Shown: piece by piece, positions 26,616 through 35,456 of the stretch
Position numbering within the stretch: the stretch's first letter is position 1
Layout: each line of letters opens with the position of its first letter
DNA from: Paracoccus yibinensis
GTDB lineage: Bacteria; Pseudomonadota; Alphaproteobacteria; Rhodobacterales; Rhodobacteraceae
Direction: 5' to 3'
Assembly: GCF_030846195.1 (NCBI RefSeq)
Contig: NZ_JAVCWH010000004.1
Coordinates: 305,012 to 369,011 of the forward strand
DNA: 64,000 nt
Notes under the pieces: model-generated
What the model saw: only the letters and a program-made list of their open reading frames with translations
Told to the model about the DNA's origin: nothing
The model's database searches: none
Translations under genes and position numbers: made by a program

Positions 26616-28406
26616 ATGCCCGACCAGACCGACTCCATTGCCATGCCTGCGGTGATGCCCCCGGTCGATCAGGACGCGTCGCTGGGCCTTGCGGCGTTCC
26701 AGGCGATGGACCGGATGCGAGAGGCGCTTGGCGGGCAGCTGACGGGCGGCATTTCTCCGGGATCGCTGGCGCTTGCGGGTTTTGACTGGGCCTTCCACCT
26801 GGCCCAGGCGCCGGGCAAGCGGGCCGAGCTTCTGTGGAAGGCGGGGCGCAAGACCGGGCGGCTTATGACGTGGCTTCTGTCCACGGCCATCGACCCGAAG
26901 ACGCCCCCTGCGATCCGCCCGTTGCCGGGCGACGCCCGCTTTCGCCACGAAGGCTGGCAACGACCGCCCTTTTCGATGCTGGCGCAGGCCTTCCTGCTGG
27001 GCCAGCAATGGCTGCACAACGTCACGCACGAGGTGCCGGGCGTGATGAAGCACCATGAGGATGTGGTCTCCTTTGTCGCCAAGCAGTGGCTGGACGTCTT
27101 CTCGCCCTCGAACAATCCCCTGACCAACCCCGAGGTGCTGGCCCGCACCTGGCAGACCGGCGGCATGAACCTGTGGCAGGGCTGGCAGAACTGGGCCGAG
27201 GACGCCCTGCGCCTGATGAACCGCCAGCCTCCGCCGGGTGCCGAAGCGTTCCGCCCCGGCGAAACGGTTGCGGTGACGCCCGGCACCGTCGTCTTCCGCA
27301 ACCACCTGATTGAACTTATTCAATACGCGCCATCGACCGGGCAGGTCCGGCCCGAGCCGGTGCTGATCGTGCCCGCCTGGATCATGAAATACTATATCCT
27401 GGATCTGTCGCCTGAAAATTCGCTGATCCGCTGGCTGGTGGGCCAAGGTTTCACCGTCTTCGCGATCTCGTGGCGCAACCCAGGCGCAGGGGATCGCGAC
27501 CTGACGCTGGAGGATTACCGCCGCCAAGGCGTGCTGGCCGCGCTGGATGCGGTGGGGACCATCGTGCCGGGGGCCAGGGTCCATGCCACCGGCTATTGCC
27601 TGGGCGGCACGCTGCTGTCGATCGCGGCGGCGGCCATGGGGGCTGCGGCAGGGGACCGCCTGGCCTCGCTGACGCTGTTTGCCGCGCAGGTCGATTTCAC
27701 CGAACCGGGCGAACTTGCGCTGTTCATCGACCCCAGCCAGATGCACTTCCTGGACAGCATGATGTGGAACCGGGGCTATCTGTCGGACGACCAGATGGCG
27801 GGCGCCTTCCAGCTTCTGCGGTCGAACGACCTGGTCTGGTCGCGGGCCGTGCATGATTACCTGATGGGGCAGCGCCGCCCGATGACCGACCTGATGGCCT
27901 GGAACGCCGACAGCACCCGGATGCCCTGGCGGATGCATTCGGAATACCTGCAACGCCTGTATCTGGACAACGAACTGGCCGCCGGGCGCTTCATGGTCGA
28001 GGGACGTCCCGCCGCGTTGCAGAACATCCGCGTGCCGGTCTTTGTCGTGGGCACCGACCGCGATCACGTCGCGCCCTGGACCTCGGTCTACAAGATCCAC
28101 CAGTTCACCGATACCGACGTGACCTTCGTGCTGACCTCGGGCGGGCACAATGCCGGGATCGTCAGCCCGCCGGGCGACCCGCGCCGCCATTACCGCATCG
28201 GCACGCGGCTAAAGGACGGCGCGCTGATCTCGGCCCCCGACTGGCGGGCCGCGCATAACCCGGCCGAAGGATCCTGGTGGCCCGCCTGGGGCGACTGGCT
28301 TGCCGCGCAGTCGGGGCCGCCCGCCGCGCCGCCGCCCCTGGGGGCCGCGGAACAGGGGCTTTCGCCACTGATGGACGCGCCCGGCAGCTATGTCTTTCAG
28401 CGATAG
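26616..28406 (+). CDS. phaC: Class I polyhydroxyalkanoate synthase
   Basis: PhaC polymerises (R)-3-hydroxyacyl-CoA into PHA granules. The 596-residue protein has the N-terminal PhaC domain, an alpha/beta hydrolase core with the lipase-like box GYCLGG (Cys328), Asp in VVGTDRDHVAPW, and His in SGGHNAGI. It starts 61 bases after the FNR-like box and is followed 9 bases later by the MaoC-phosphotransacetylase gene. It may be a second, hypoxia-linked synthase rather than the housekeeping one; no phaA or phaB is present. Confidence 0.93.
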   Translation: MPDQTDSIAMPAVMPPVDQDASLGLAAFQAMDRMREALGGQLTGGISPGSLALAGFDWAFHLAQAPGKRAELLWKAGRKTGRLMTWLLSTAIDPKTPPAIRPLPGDARFRHEGWQRPPFSMLAQAFLLGQQWLHNVTHEVPGVMKHHEDVVSFVAKQWLDVFSPSNNPLTNPEVLARTWQTGGMNLWQGWQNWAEDALRLMNRQPPPGAEAFRPGETVAVTPGTVVFRNHLIELIQYAPSTGQVRPEPVLIVPAWIMKYYILDLSPENSLIRWLVGQGFTVFAISWRNPGAGDRDLTLEDYRRQGVLAALDAVGTIVPGARVHATGYCLGGTLLSIAAAAMGAAAGDRLASLTLFAAQVDFTEPGELALFIDPSQMHFLDSMMWNRGYLSDDQMAGAFQLLRSNDLVWSRAVHDYLMGQRRPMTDLMAWNADSTRMPWRMHSEYLQRLYLDNELAAGRFMVEGRPAALQNIRVPVFVVGTDRDHVAPWTSVYKIHQFTDTDVTFVLTSGGHNAGIVSPPGDPRRHYRIGTRLKDGALISAPDWRAAHNPAEGSWWPAWGDWLAAQSGPPAAPPPLGAAEQGLSPLMDAPGSYVFQR

Positions 28407-28415
28407 GAGGAGGAT

Positions 28416-29813
28416 GTGAACGGCATCCTGAAGAACCACACCTTCGCGTCGTTGAAGATCGGGGACGAAGCTTCGCTGACGCGCACGGTCGGGGTCAACG
28501 ACATCTCGATGGTCGCGGCGCTGTCGGGCGACGTGAACCCCGCCAGCCTCGAGCCGGTCTTCGCGGGCGCGTCGCGCGGCCACAGCGCGGCCCATGGAAG
28601 CTGGACGGCGGCCATGGTCGCCGCCGTCATGGGCACGCGCTTGCCCGGCCCCGGCACGATCCATCTGGAACAGAACTTCCGCTTTCTTGTCCCCGCCATG
28701 CCGGGAGACACGGTGACCGCCACCGTCCGCGTGACCGAAAAGCACGAGGCCGGCCGGATGGTGCGGCTTGAGGCCGTCTGCACCAACCAGCGAGGAGAGC
28801 GGGTGCTGGAAGGCACCGCCGCCGTGATCGCCCCCGACACCGACATGACCCTGCCCGCCGCGCCCGCGCCGCGGGCCGTGCTGCTGCCCGCCAGCCGCTA
28901 TGCGCCCTTCATCGACGAGGCGCGAAGCCTGCCGCCGATCCGCGCGGCCATCGTCCACCCCTGTTCGCGCGCCGCGATCCTGGGCGCGATCGAGGTTCGC
29001 GACGAGGGCCTGCTGGAGCCGCTGCTGATCGGCCCCGAGGCCAAAATCCGCGCCGCAGCCAATGAGGCGGGCGTGTCCCTGGACGGCATCGACATCGAAA
29101 GCACGGAACACAGCCATGCCGCAGCCGCGCGGGCGGTGGAGCTGGCCGTCTCGCGCCGGGTCGAGGTTCTGGTCAAGGGCAGCCTGCACAGCGATGAACT
29201 GCTGGGCGCGGTGGTGGCGCGGGATTCGGGGTTGCGGACGGCGCGGCGGATCAGCCACGCCTATGTCATGGACGTGCCCGCCTATGGCAAGCCGGTGATC
29301 GTGACCGATGCCGCCATCAACATCGCGCCGACGCTGGACCACAAGCGCGACATCGCCCAGAACGCGATCGACCTGATGCGGCTTCTGGGGACCGACCAGC
29401 CCCGCGTGGCGGTGCTGGCCGGGGCGGAAACCGTGAACGCCGCCATGCCCGCCACGCTGGATGCCGCAGCCCTGACCGTCATGGCGGCGCGCGGCCAGAT
29501 CACCGGCGGGCTGGTCGATGGTCCCCTGGCCTTCGACAACGCCATCAGCCCCGAGGCCGCGCAGACCAAGGGCATCGCCTCGGCCGTGGCAGGGCAGGCC
29601 GACATCCTGCTGGTCCCGGATCTGGAGGCGGGGAACATGCTGGCCAAGCAGCTGATCTATTTCGCCGGCTCGACCGCTGCCGGGCTGGTCCTGGGCGCGC
29701 GGGTGCCAATCGTGCTGACCAGCCGGGCCGATCCTTTGTCCGCGCGCATCGCCTCGGCCGCTCTGGCCAGGCTGATCGTGGCGCGCAGGGCAGCCGCGGG
29801 GGCGCGGCAATGA
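28416..29813 (+). CDS. Bifunctional enoyl-CoA hydratase (MaoC) / phosphate acetyl- or butyryltransferase
   Basis: A 465-residue fusion: a MaoC hot-dog domain at about 1-145 and a phosphotransacetylase/butyryltransferase domain at about 165-460 (VEVLVKGSLHSDELL, VTDAAINIAPTL, VAVLAGAETVN). The second domain makes acyl-phosphate from acyl-CoA for AckA. In the MaoC part the usual GDxNPxH reads GDVNPAS, so Asp39 is kept but the catalytic His is Ser44; the later AHG (His60) remains. The start is GTG 28416 behind GGAGGAGG. Its stop overlaps the ackA start (ATGA). Confidence 0.88.
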   Translation: MNGILKNHTFASLKIGDEASLTRTVGVNDISMVAALSGDVNPASLEPVFAGASRGHSAAHGSWTAAMVAAVMGTRLPGPGTIHLEQNFRFLVPAMPGDTVTATVRVTEKHEAGRMVRLEAVCTNQRGERVLEGTAAVIAPDTDMTLPAAPAPRAVLLPASRYAPFIDEARSLPPIRAAIVHPCSRAAILGAIEVRDEGLLEPLLIGPEAKIRAAANEAGVSLDGIDIESTEHSHAAAARAVELAVSRRVEVLVKGSLHSDELLGAVVARDSGLRTARRISHAYVMDVPAYGKPVIVTDAAINIAPTLDHKRDIAQNAIDLMRLLGTDQPRVAVLAGAETVNAAMPATLDAAALTVMAARGQITGGLVDGPLAFDNAISPEAAQTKGIASAVAGQADILLVPDLEAGNMLAKQLIYFAGSTAAGLVLGARVPIVLTSRADPLSARIASAALARLIVARRAAAGARQ

Positions 29814-30994
29814 CCGAAGCGATCCTGACCTTCAACGCCGGATCCTCGACGGTGAAGCTGGGCATCCATGCCATTGACGGCGACCGCACCCGGCCTCTGG
29901 CCCGCGCGGCGATCGACTTTCGCGACGATCCGCTGGAGGTGCGGCTGACCCTGGGCGGGCACCGCCTGTCCCATCCCCTGCCGGGCGCGGATATCGGCGA
30001 CATGACCGCGGTGCTGGGCACCGCGCTCGACTGGCTGGGACGCCAGATCGACCTGTCGGATCTGGCGGTGATCGGGCATCGCGTGGTCCATGGCGGCGAC
30101 ATTTTCGCCGGTCCGGCGATCATCGACGACAAGACCCTGGCGCAGATTGAAGGCCTGTCGCGGCTGGCGCCCCTGCACCAGCCGCAAAGCCTGCGCCTGA
30201 TCAGGGCGGCGCGCAGGCTGTATCCCGACCTGGTGCAGACCGCGTCCTTCGATACCGCCTTCCACGCCACGCACGATCCCCTGGCCCGGCGCCTGGCGAT
30301 CCCGCGGGCGCTGCACGACCAGGGCATCCGCCGATACGGCTTTCACGGGTTGTCCTATCGCCACATCGCGGACGCCCTGCGCGGCACCGACCTGGCCGCG
30401 GATGCCCGCGTGGTAGCGGCGCATCTTGGCAGCGGGGCCAGCCTTTGCGCCATGCAGGGCGGCATCAGCCGCGACAGCTCGATGGGCTTTTCAACGCTGG
30501 ACGGGATCCCCATGGCCACGCGCTGCGGGGCACTGGATCCGGGGGTGCTGCTGCATCTTCTGGGGCCGATGGGCTGGACGCTGGCCCGGGTGGAACGGAT
30601 GCTTTACCACGAAAGCGGGCTGCTGGGCGTGTCGGGCATCGACGCCGACAGCCGCGAGCTTCTGGACAGCGACCGGCCCGAGGCGGCCGAGGCGATCGGC
30701 CTGTTCTGCCTGCGCATCGCTGGCGAGGCCGCGCGCCTGGCCGCCACCATGGGCGGCATCGACGCCCTGGTCTTCACCGCAGGCATCGGCGAACACCAGC
30801 CCCGCATCCGTGCCATGGTGGCGGACCGGCTGGCCTGGCTGGGGCTGGTGCTGGACGGTGCCGCCAACGCCGCCAACGCGCCCCGCATCAGCAGCACCGA
30901 CAGCCGCCTTGCCGCATTCGTCATTCCCGCCGACGAGGAACGCGTGATCGCCGGGGAAGCCCTGGGCCTGCTTGGCAACCGCGCCGCCCCTTGA
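29810..30994 (+). CDS. ackA: Acetate kinase
   Basis: AckA interconverts acetyl-phosphate plus ADP with acetate plus ATP. The 394-residue ASKHA-fold protein has the N-terminal TFNAGSSTVKLGI, the loop VIGHRVVHGGDIF near 83, RRYGFHGLSYRHIA near 175, AAHLGSGASLCAM near 203 and TAGIGEHQPRIR near 323. It is coupled to the phosphotransacetylase by a 4-base overlap. Together they form the substrate-level phosphorylation arm expected in an oxygen-limited module. Confidence 0.94.
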   Translation: MTEAILTFNAGSSTVKLGIHAIDGDRTRPLARAAIDFRDDPLEVRLTLGGHRLSHPLPGADIGDMTAVLGTALDWLGRQIDLSDLAVIGHRVVHGGDIFAGPAIIDDKTLAQIEGLSRLAPLHQPQSLRLIRAARRLYPDLVQTASFDTAFHATHDPLARRLAIPRALHDQGIRRYGFHGLSYRHIADALRGTDLAADARVVAAHLGSGASLCAMQGGISRDSSMGFSTLDGIPMATRCGALDPGVLLHLLGPMGWTLARVERMLYHESGLLGVSGIDADSRELLDSDRPEAAEAIGLFCLRIAGEAARLAATMGGIDALVFTAGIGEHQPRIRAMVADRLAWLGLVLDGAANAANAPRISSTDSRLAAFVIPADEERVIAGEALGLLGNRAAP

Positions 30995-31004
30995 CCTGGG
31001 TCAA
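30991..31004. promoter_or_regulatory. FNR/CRP-type box overlapping the ackA stop
   Basis: TTGACCTGGGTCAA has the same TTGAC-N4-GTCAA form as the site at 26541. It begins on the last bases of ackA and lies about 66 bases before the SDR start, again a class II activator distance. It suggests the SDR gene has its own low-oxygen promoter. Confidence 0.7.
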
Positions 31005-31063
31005 GGTCGGAACCGCCCTCTGGCGTCACCTTGGCATCCTGATGAACCTGAAAGGAACGTGCC

Positions 31064-31828
31064 ATGACCGACATCCGCTTCGACTTCTCGGGCCGAACCG
31101 CAATCGTGACCGGCGCCGCCTCGGGGCTGGGCCACGAGATCGCCCTGGAGCTTGCGGCGTCCGGCGCGCTTGTGATCGTCAGCGACCTGAAGGACGAAGC
31201 CTGCCGGGCTGTGGTTGACGAGATCGCGGCAGCCGGGGGCAAGGCCAAGGCCTTCGCCGCCGATGTCACCGACGAGGACGCCATGCGCGAGATGGCGGCG
31301 TTCGCGGAAAAGGACTGCGGCGGGCTGCACATGGCGGTGAACAACGCGGGCATCGGCGGGCCGTCGAAGCCGACCGGGGACTATCCGTCGCAGGACTGGC
31401 GCCGCGTGATCGACATCAACCTGAACGGCGTCTTCTACGGGATGCGGTGGCAGATCCCCGCGATGCTGCGCGCCGGGGGCGGGTCCATCGTCAACATGTC
31501 CTCGATCCTGGGATTGGTGGGCTTTGCCAATGCCGCGCCCTATGTCGCGGCCAAGCACGCGCTTCTGGGGCTGACCAAGACCGCCGCCATGGAATACGCG
31601 CGGCAAGGAATCCGCGTGAACGCGGTCGGCCCCGCCTTCATCGACACGCCCCTGCTGTCGGCCAACCTGTCGCCCGAGGTCATGGAGGGCCTGGCCGCTC
31701 TGCACCCCGTGGGCCGCATCGGCAAACCGACCGAGGTGTCGGCCCTGACCTGCTTCCTGCTGTCGGACCGCGCCAGCTTCATCACCGGCAGCTATCACCT
31801 GGTGGACGGCGGCTATACGTCGCCCTGA
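31064..31828 (+). CDS. Short-chain dehydrogenase/reductase, FNR-module member
   Basis: A 254-residue classical SDR: cofactor loop VTGAASGLGHEI, NNAG in VNNAGIGG, the catalytic Ser in NMSSILGLVG near 145, and YVAAKHA (Tyr158, Lys162). The C-terminal DGGYTSP is typical. Asp in VSDLKDE after the second strand favours NAD(H). The substrate is unknown. A role near 3-hydroxyacyl or alcohol metabolism is suggested by phaC, the phosphotransacetylase and ackA upstream. AAAGGAACG precedes the ATG. Confidence 0.88.
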   Translation: MTDIRFDFSGRTAIVTGAASGLGHEIALELAASGALVIVSDLKDEACRAVVDEIAAAGGKAKAFAADVTDEDAMREMAAFAEKDCGGLHMAVNNAGIGGPSKPTGDYPSQDWRRVIDINLNGVFYGMRWQIPAMLRAGGGSIVNMSSILGLVGFANAAPYVAAKHALLGLTKTAAMEYARQGIRVNAVGPAFIDTPLLSANLSPEVMEGLAALHPVGRIGKPTEVSALTCFLLSDRASFITGSYHLVDGGYTSP

Positions 31829-32318
31829 AAGAGCTTCCCACCGACGCGGAGGGGGGCTGTGGCGGCCCCTTCGCCCGCCTGTCGCAAGTGGTCCTTCCTG
31901 AGGCAGGCTCGAACCTGCGGATCGCGCGGAGACCTACGGCTGCACTGTTCGCGCCGACATCCGCAACGGACTGGACGGGGCGATCATTGCGGTTTCCACG
32001 AATGTCACTGCCACGACGATCCGTGCCGCTGACGGCACGTCTCTCGACGGAAGCCTTGGCAAAGGGGCTGGACAGGCATGGGCCCAACCGCAGGAACATC
32101 AGGAACCATGGCGTGTGTTCAAGGCGTTCGATCGGCTCACGGGCATGGGTTTCGCAAGCTGTGCCGGAAATTCGTGCCCTGCTTCGTTCGGCGTGGAGAT
32201 CCTTGCCTCTGGACATCGCTGGTGTGGACATGACGCGGGCGAAGAAGGCGAGGTATTCCCACCTTTGCGCGATCATCGCCACGCTTCACCGGGGAGGCCG
32301 ACTGGCGGGGGAAAGCGA
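31829..32318. other. Gene-free stretch between SDR and tRNA, possible relict
   Basis: Nearly 490 bases with no convincing gene. On the plus strand one frame is open from about 31905 to 32324. It reads like low-GC3 coding sequence (for example GLDGAIIAVSTNVTATTIRA) but lacks a good start and matches nothing I know. The minus strand is also open over much of this length without a recognisable protein. It may be decayed foreign DNA left beside the tRNA gene. Confidence 0.4.
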
Positions 32319-32395
32319 TGGTAGGCCCACCGGGACTCGAACCCGGACTGAAAGGTGTTTAAGACCTCTCCCTCTACCAATTGGGGTATGGGCCC
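32319..32395 (-). tRNA. tRNA with anticodon UAA (Leu-type) but short variable arm
   Basis: A 77-base cloverleaf on the minus strand. Acceptor GGGCCCA pairs with TGGGCCT (G1-U72 wobble), the D arm has three pairs (CCC/GGG), the anticodon arm is GAGGT-CTTAAAC-ACCTT with UAA at positions 34-36, the variable loop is only TCAGT, and the T arm is CCGGG-TTCGAGT-CCCGG. Discriminator A and CCA are encoded. UAA reads the leucine codon UUA, yet normal tRNA-Leu carries a long variable arm. It may be a non-standard isoacceptor or a dedicated non-translational tRNA. Confidence 0.8.
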
Positions 32396-32573
32396 AGTCG
32401 CTCTCTTACGAAACCGGTTTGGCCTCGGTGTGGCCCCGGTTGGAAACTGATAGCACAACGCCTTAGAAAGGCTATGCTTCTTTGTGCAGACGGCGGAAGT
32501 TCAGTCCCATGCGTCTGCCATTCAGCCATGCCCGTGCCTTGATTTCGCTAGCGGGCGGGACAGGGAATGACAA

Positions 32574-32592
32574 GGGCCGGTCGTTGCGGCCC
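32574..32592 (-). terminator. Probable terminator after arginase gene
   Basis: On the minus strand GGGCCG and CGGCCC (plus-strand positions 32587-32592 and 32574-32579) form a six-pair stem starting at the stop codon, followed by TTGTC. The stem is short and the T-tract weak. The 180 bases from here to the tRNA hold nothing else I can support. Confidence 0.4.
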
Positions 32593-33512
32593 TAGAAGCT
32601 GCGGGTGGGGCGGTCGAAGACCTTGCGTCCCATCAGGCTGCCCACCAGATCGACCATCAGCTTGGCCGTGCGGCCCCGTTCGTCCAGAAACGGATTCAAC
32701 TCCACCAGGTCCAGAGACGTGACAAGGCCGGATTCGTGCAGCAGTTCCATGACCAGATGCGCCTCGCGGAAGGTGGTGCCGCCGGGAACGGTCGTGCCCA
32801 CGGCGGGCGCGATCGACGGATCGAGGAAATCCACGTCCAGCGAGACATGCAGCAACCCGCCCGCCGCCGCGACCCGATCCAGGAAGGCGCGCAGGGGCGC
32901 GACGATCCCCTGTTCGTCCAGAACCCGCATGTCGTTCACGGTGATGTCGATGGCCAGCATCGCGGTATGTTCGGCGGGATCGACGCTGCGGATGCCGAAC
33001 ATGCAGATGTTTTCGCCCGGCACGGGATGCGGAAAGGGCGGAAACGGATCGAAGCCCGGCAGGCCCAGGGCATAGGCGATCGGCGTGCCGTGCAGGTTGC
33101 CCGAGGTCGTCGTCTGGACCGTATGAATGTCGCTATGGGCGTCCAGCCACAGCACGAACAGCGGCCTTCCCTGCCGCTGCGCATGGATCGCCGCCCCCGC
33201 CACGGTGCCCAGTGCAAGGGCGTGGTCGCCCCCCATGATGATCGGCAATCCCTCGGGCAGCGCCTGGACCACCGCGTCTTGCAGCGCATTCGTCCAGGCG
33301 ATCACTTCCGGCAAATGATGGACGGCCGGATTGGCGCAAGTCACCGGGGGCGCCGGGTCCGGCTGCACATCGCCCATGTCCCGGACCGTGTGACCCAGGG
33401 CCGCAAGGGTGCCTCCCAACCCCGCCACGCGATAGGCCGCCGGCCCCATCAGGCAGCCGAGGCGACGCTGGCCTTCGTCGACGGGCGCGCCGATCAGGAT
33501 GCAATGGGTCAT
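32592..33512 (-). CDS. rocF: Arginase
   Basis: Arginase hydrolyses L-arginine to ornithine and urea with a binuclear Mn centre. The 306-residue protein has all ureohydrolase motifs: IIMGGDHALALGT near 105, LWLDAHSDIHT near 131 (DAHxD), and SLDVDFLDPSIAPAVGTTVPGG near 235 split over the SxDxDxxDP motif, plus a late Glu in VELNPFLDE. ATG 33512 follows GGAGG. argD and argF lie 8-10 kb away. The gene ends beside the odd tRNA. Confidence 0.93.
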   Translation of the reverse strand: MTHCILIGAPVDEGQRRLGCLMGPAAYRVAGLGGTLAALGHTVRDMGDVQPDPAPPVTCANPAVHHLPEVIAWTNALQDAVVQALPEGLPIIMGGDHALALGTVAGAAIHAQRQGRPLFVLWLDAHSDIHTVQTTTSGNLHGTPIAYALGLPGFDPFPPFPHPVPGENICMFGIRSVDPAEHTAMLAIDITVNDMRVLDEQGIVAPLRAFLDRVAAAGGLLHVSLDVDFLDPSIAPAVGTTVPGGTTFREAHLVMELLHESGLVTSLDLVELNPFLDERGRTAKLMVDLVGSLMGRKVFDRPTRSF

Positions 33513-33586
33513 GCCGTGCCTTTCCTCCTGGGATGTTTGTCCCGAATAAAGGCAGGCGGGACGGGAATGTCCACCGCCACGCGGTG

Positions 33587-35305
33587 TTACTGGCGCACGC
33601 CCTTGAATCGCTCGGCCCATTCGGCGCGTTGTTCGTCGGTGATCTTGGCGAACAGCACATCCGGCACGGTGAAGGCGTGACCTGCGGGCAAGGCGGTCAG
33701 TGCCGCCGCCACGTCGTCAGGCCAGGTGTCGTCGCCGGTTCCCATCGCGTCCAGCATCGCGCGCGACGCAAAGGGGATGAAGGGCGCGGACAGGACCGCG
33801 TAAAGGCGGATCAGGTTCAGGCCCAGGCGCACCTGCATCGCCGCCTTTTCCGGGTCGGTCTTGAAGGTGGACCAAGGGGCGGCAGATTGAAGGTATTCGT
33901 TGCCCAGAACCCAGATGGCGCGCAGTTCGGACGCGGACTTGCGGACATCCATCGCGGCCATGAAACCTTCATAAGCGCGGATGCGGGCGGTCAGGGCCTC
34001 GACCAAGGCGGCTTCCTCGGGACCGTATTGGCCGCCCTCGGGGACCGTCTCGCCGAACTTCGACCGGCAGAACTTGGTGATGCGGCTGACGAAATTGCCC
34101 AGGACGTCGGCTAGATCCTTGTTCACGGATTGCTGGAAATTCTCCCAGGTGAACTCGCTGTCGCCGGACTCCGGGGCGTGGGACAGAAGCCACCACCGCC
34201 AGTAATCCGCCGGCAGGATTTCGAGCGCATGGTCCATGAAGACGCCGCGCCCCTGGCTGGTGGAAAACTGCCCGCCGTCATAGGTCAGATAGTTGAAGGA
34301 CTTGATGTAATCGACCATCCGCCACGGCTCGCCGGACCCGATCAGGGTGGCCGGGAAGGACAGGGTGTGGAAGGGGACGTTGTCCTTGCCCATGAACTGG
34401 GTATAGGTCACGTCGTCCGCGCCTTCGTCGCGGCGCCACCAGCGTCGCCAGTCGGCGTCAGTCTTGCCATTGGCGTCCGCCCATTCGGCGGTCGCGGCGA
34501 TGTATTCGATGGGGGCATCGAACCAGACATAGAAGACCTTGCCCTCCATCCCCGGCCAGGGCTGGTCGCCGCGTCGGACGGGCACACCCCAATGCAGGTC
34601 GCGGGTGATGCCCCGGTCCTGCAAGCCCTCTCCATCGTCCAGCCACTTGCGCGCGATCGAGGTCGTCAGGATCGGCCAGTCGGTCTTGCTGTCGATCCAG
34701 TCGCTGATCTGGTCCTTCAGCGCGGACTGGCGCAGATAAAGGTGCTTGGTTTCCCGCACTTCCAGATTGGTGCTGCCGGAAATCGCGCTGCGCGGGTCGA
34801 TCAGGTCGGTGGGGTCAAGCTGCTTGGTGCAGTTCTCGCACTGGTCGCCGCGCGCCTTGTCGTAACCGCAGTTGGGGCAGGTGCCCTCGATATAGCGGTC
34901 GGGCAGGAAACGGCCGTCGTCCACGGAATAGACCTGCTTTTCGCTGACCTCGGCGATATAGCCGTTGTCGGCCAGCCTGCCCGCGAAATGCTGGGTCAGC
35001 GCATGGTTCTGAGGGCTGGAGGACCGGCCGTAATGGTCGAAGGACAGCCCGAAGCCCCGCGCCAGTTCCGCCTGAACCCCGTGCATCCGCGCGCAGTAGT
35101 CGGCCACGGGTTCACCCGTCTTGGCGGCGGCCAGTTCCGCCGGGGTGCCGTGTTCGTCGGTCGCGCAGATGAACATCACCTCGTGCCCCCGCGTCCGCAG
35201 GAAGCGGGCGTAAAGGTCGGCAGGCAGTTGCGACCCGACAAGGTTGCCCAGGTGCTTGATGCCGTTGATATAGGGCAGGGCGGAGGTGATGAGGTGGCGG
35301 GCCAT
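33587..35305 (-). CDS. metG: Methionine-tRNA ligase
   Basis: A 572-residue class I synthetase that charges tRNA-Met. [14 protein letters not shown] carries the HIGH-type signature as HLGN. A zinc knuckle, [17 protein letters not shown], sits near residue 143, and the KMSKS-type loop reads [11 protein letters not shown] near 350. [14 protein letters not shown] and [12 protein letters not shown] mark the catalytic core. Both signatures are diverged, which I recall as normal for one alphaproteobacterial MetG clade. There is no C-terminal tRNA-binding appendix. It lies 74 bases upstream of arginase on the same strand. Confidence 0.94.
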   Translation of the reverse strand: MARHLITSALPYINGIKHLGNLVGSQLPADLYARFLRTRGHEVMFICATDEHGTPAELAAAKTGEPVADYCARMHGVQAELARGFGLSFDHYGRSSSPQNHALTQHFAGRLADNGYIAEVSEKQVYSVDDGRFLPDRYIEGTCPNCGYDKARGDQCENCTKQLDPTDLIDPRSAISGSTNLEVRETKHLYLRQSALKDQISDWIDSKTDWPILTTSIARKWLDDGEGLQDRGITRDLHWGVPVRRGDQPWPGMEGKVFYVWFDAPIEYIAATAEWADANGKTDADWRRWWRRDEGADDVTYTQFMGKDNVPFHTLSFPATLIGSGEPWRMVDYIKSFNYLTYDGGQFSTSQGRGVFMDHALEILPADYWRWWLLSHAPESGDSEFTWENFQQSVNKDLADVLGNFVSRITKFCRSKFGETVPEGGQYGPEEAALVEALTARIRAYEGFMAAMDVRKSASELRAIWVLGNEYLQSAAPWSTFKTDPEKAAMQVRLGLNLIRLYAVLSAPFIPFASRAMLDAMGTGDDTWPDDVAAALTALPAGHAFTVPDVLFAKITDEQRAEWAERFKGVRQ

Positions 35306-35456
35306 TCCGGTTCCTGTAAATCTGATCGGCCCCGTATCTATATAGGCGCGGGCGGGAAGGCCAGCATTTCACGGCGCGCTTGATCCCCCTGTCCCGGCCC
35401 CCTAGGCTGCCCTTTCGTGCCGTCCGCCAGCCAGCCGCCAGAACCGGAGCCAGTCC

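Noticed and set aside
26169..28190. Long minus-strand open frame covering most of phaC (673 codons)
   Set aside because: Only its last 104 codons, from ATG 26483, look like a protein (phasin-like). The rest is antisense to phaC and has no recognisable domain, as expected in GC-rich DNA.
31885..31935. tRNA T-arm-like text (GCAGG-TTCGAG-CCTGC on the minus strand) beside the real tRNA
   Set aside because: Acceptor, D and anticodon arms cannot be built around it, so a tRNA pseudogene is not supported.
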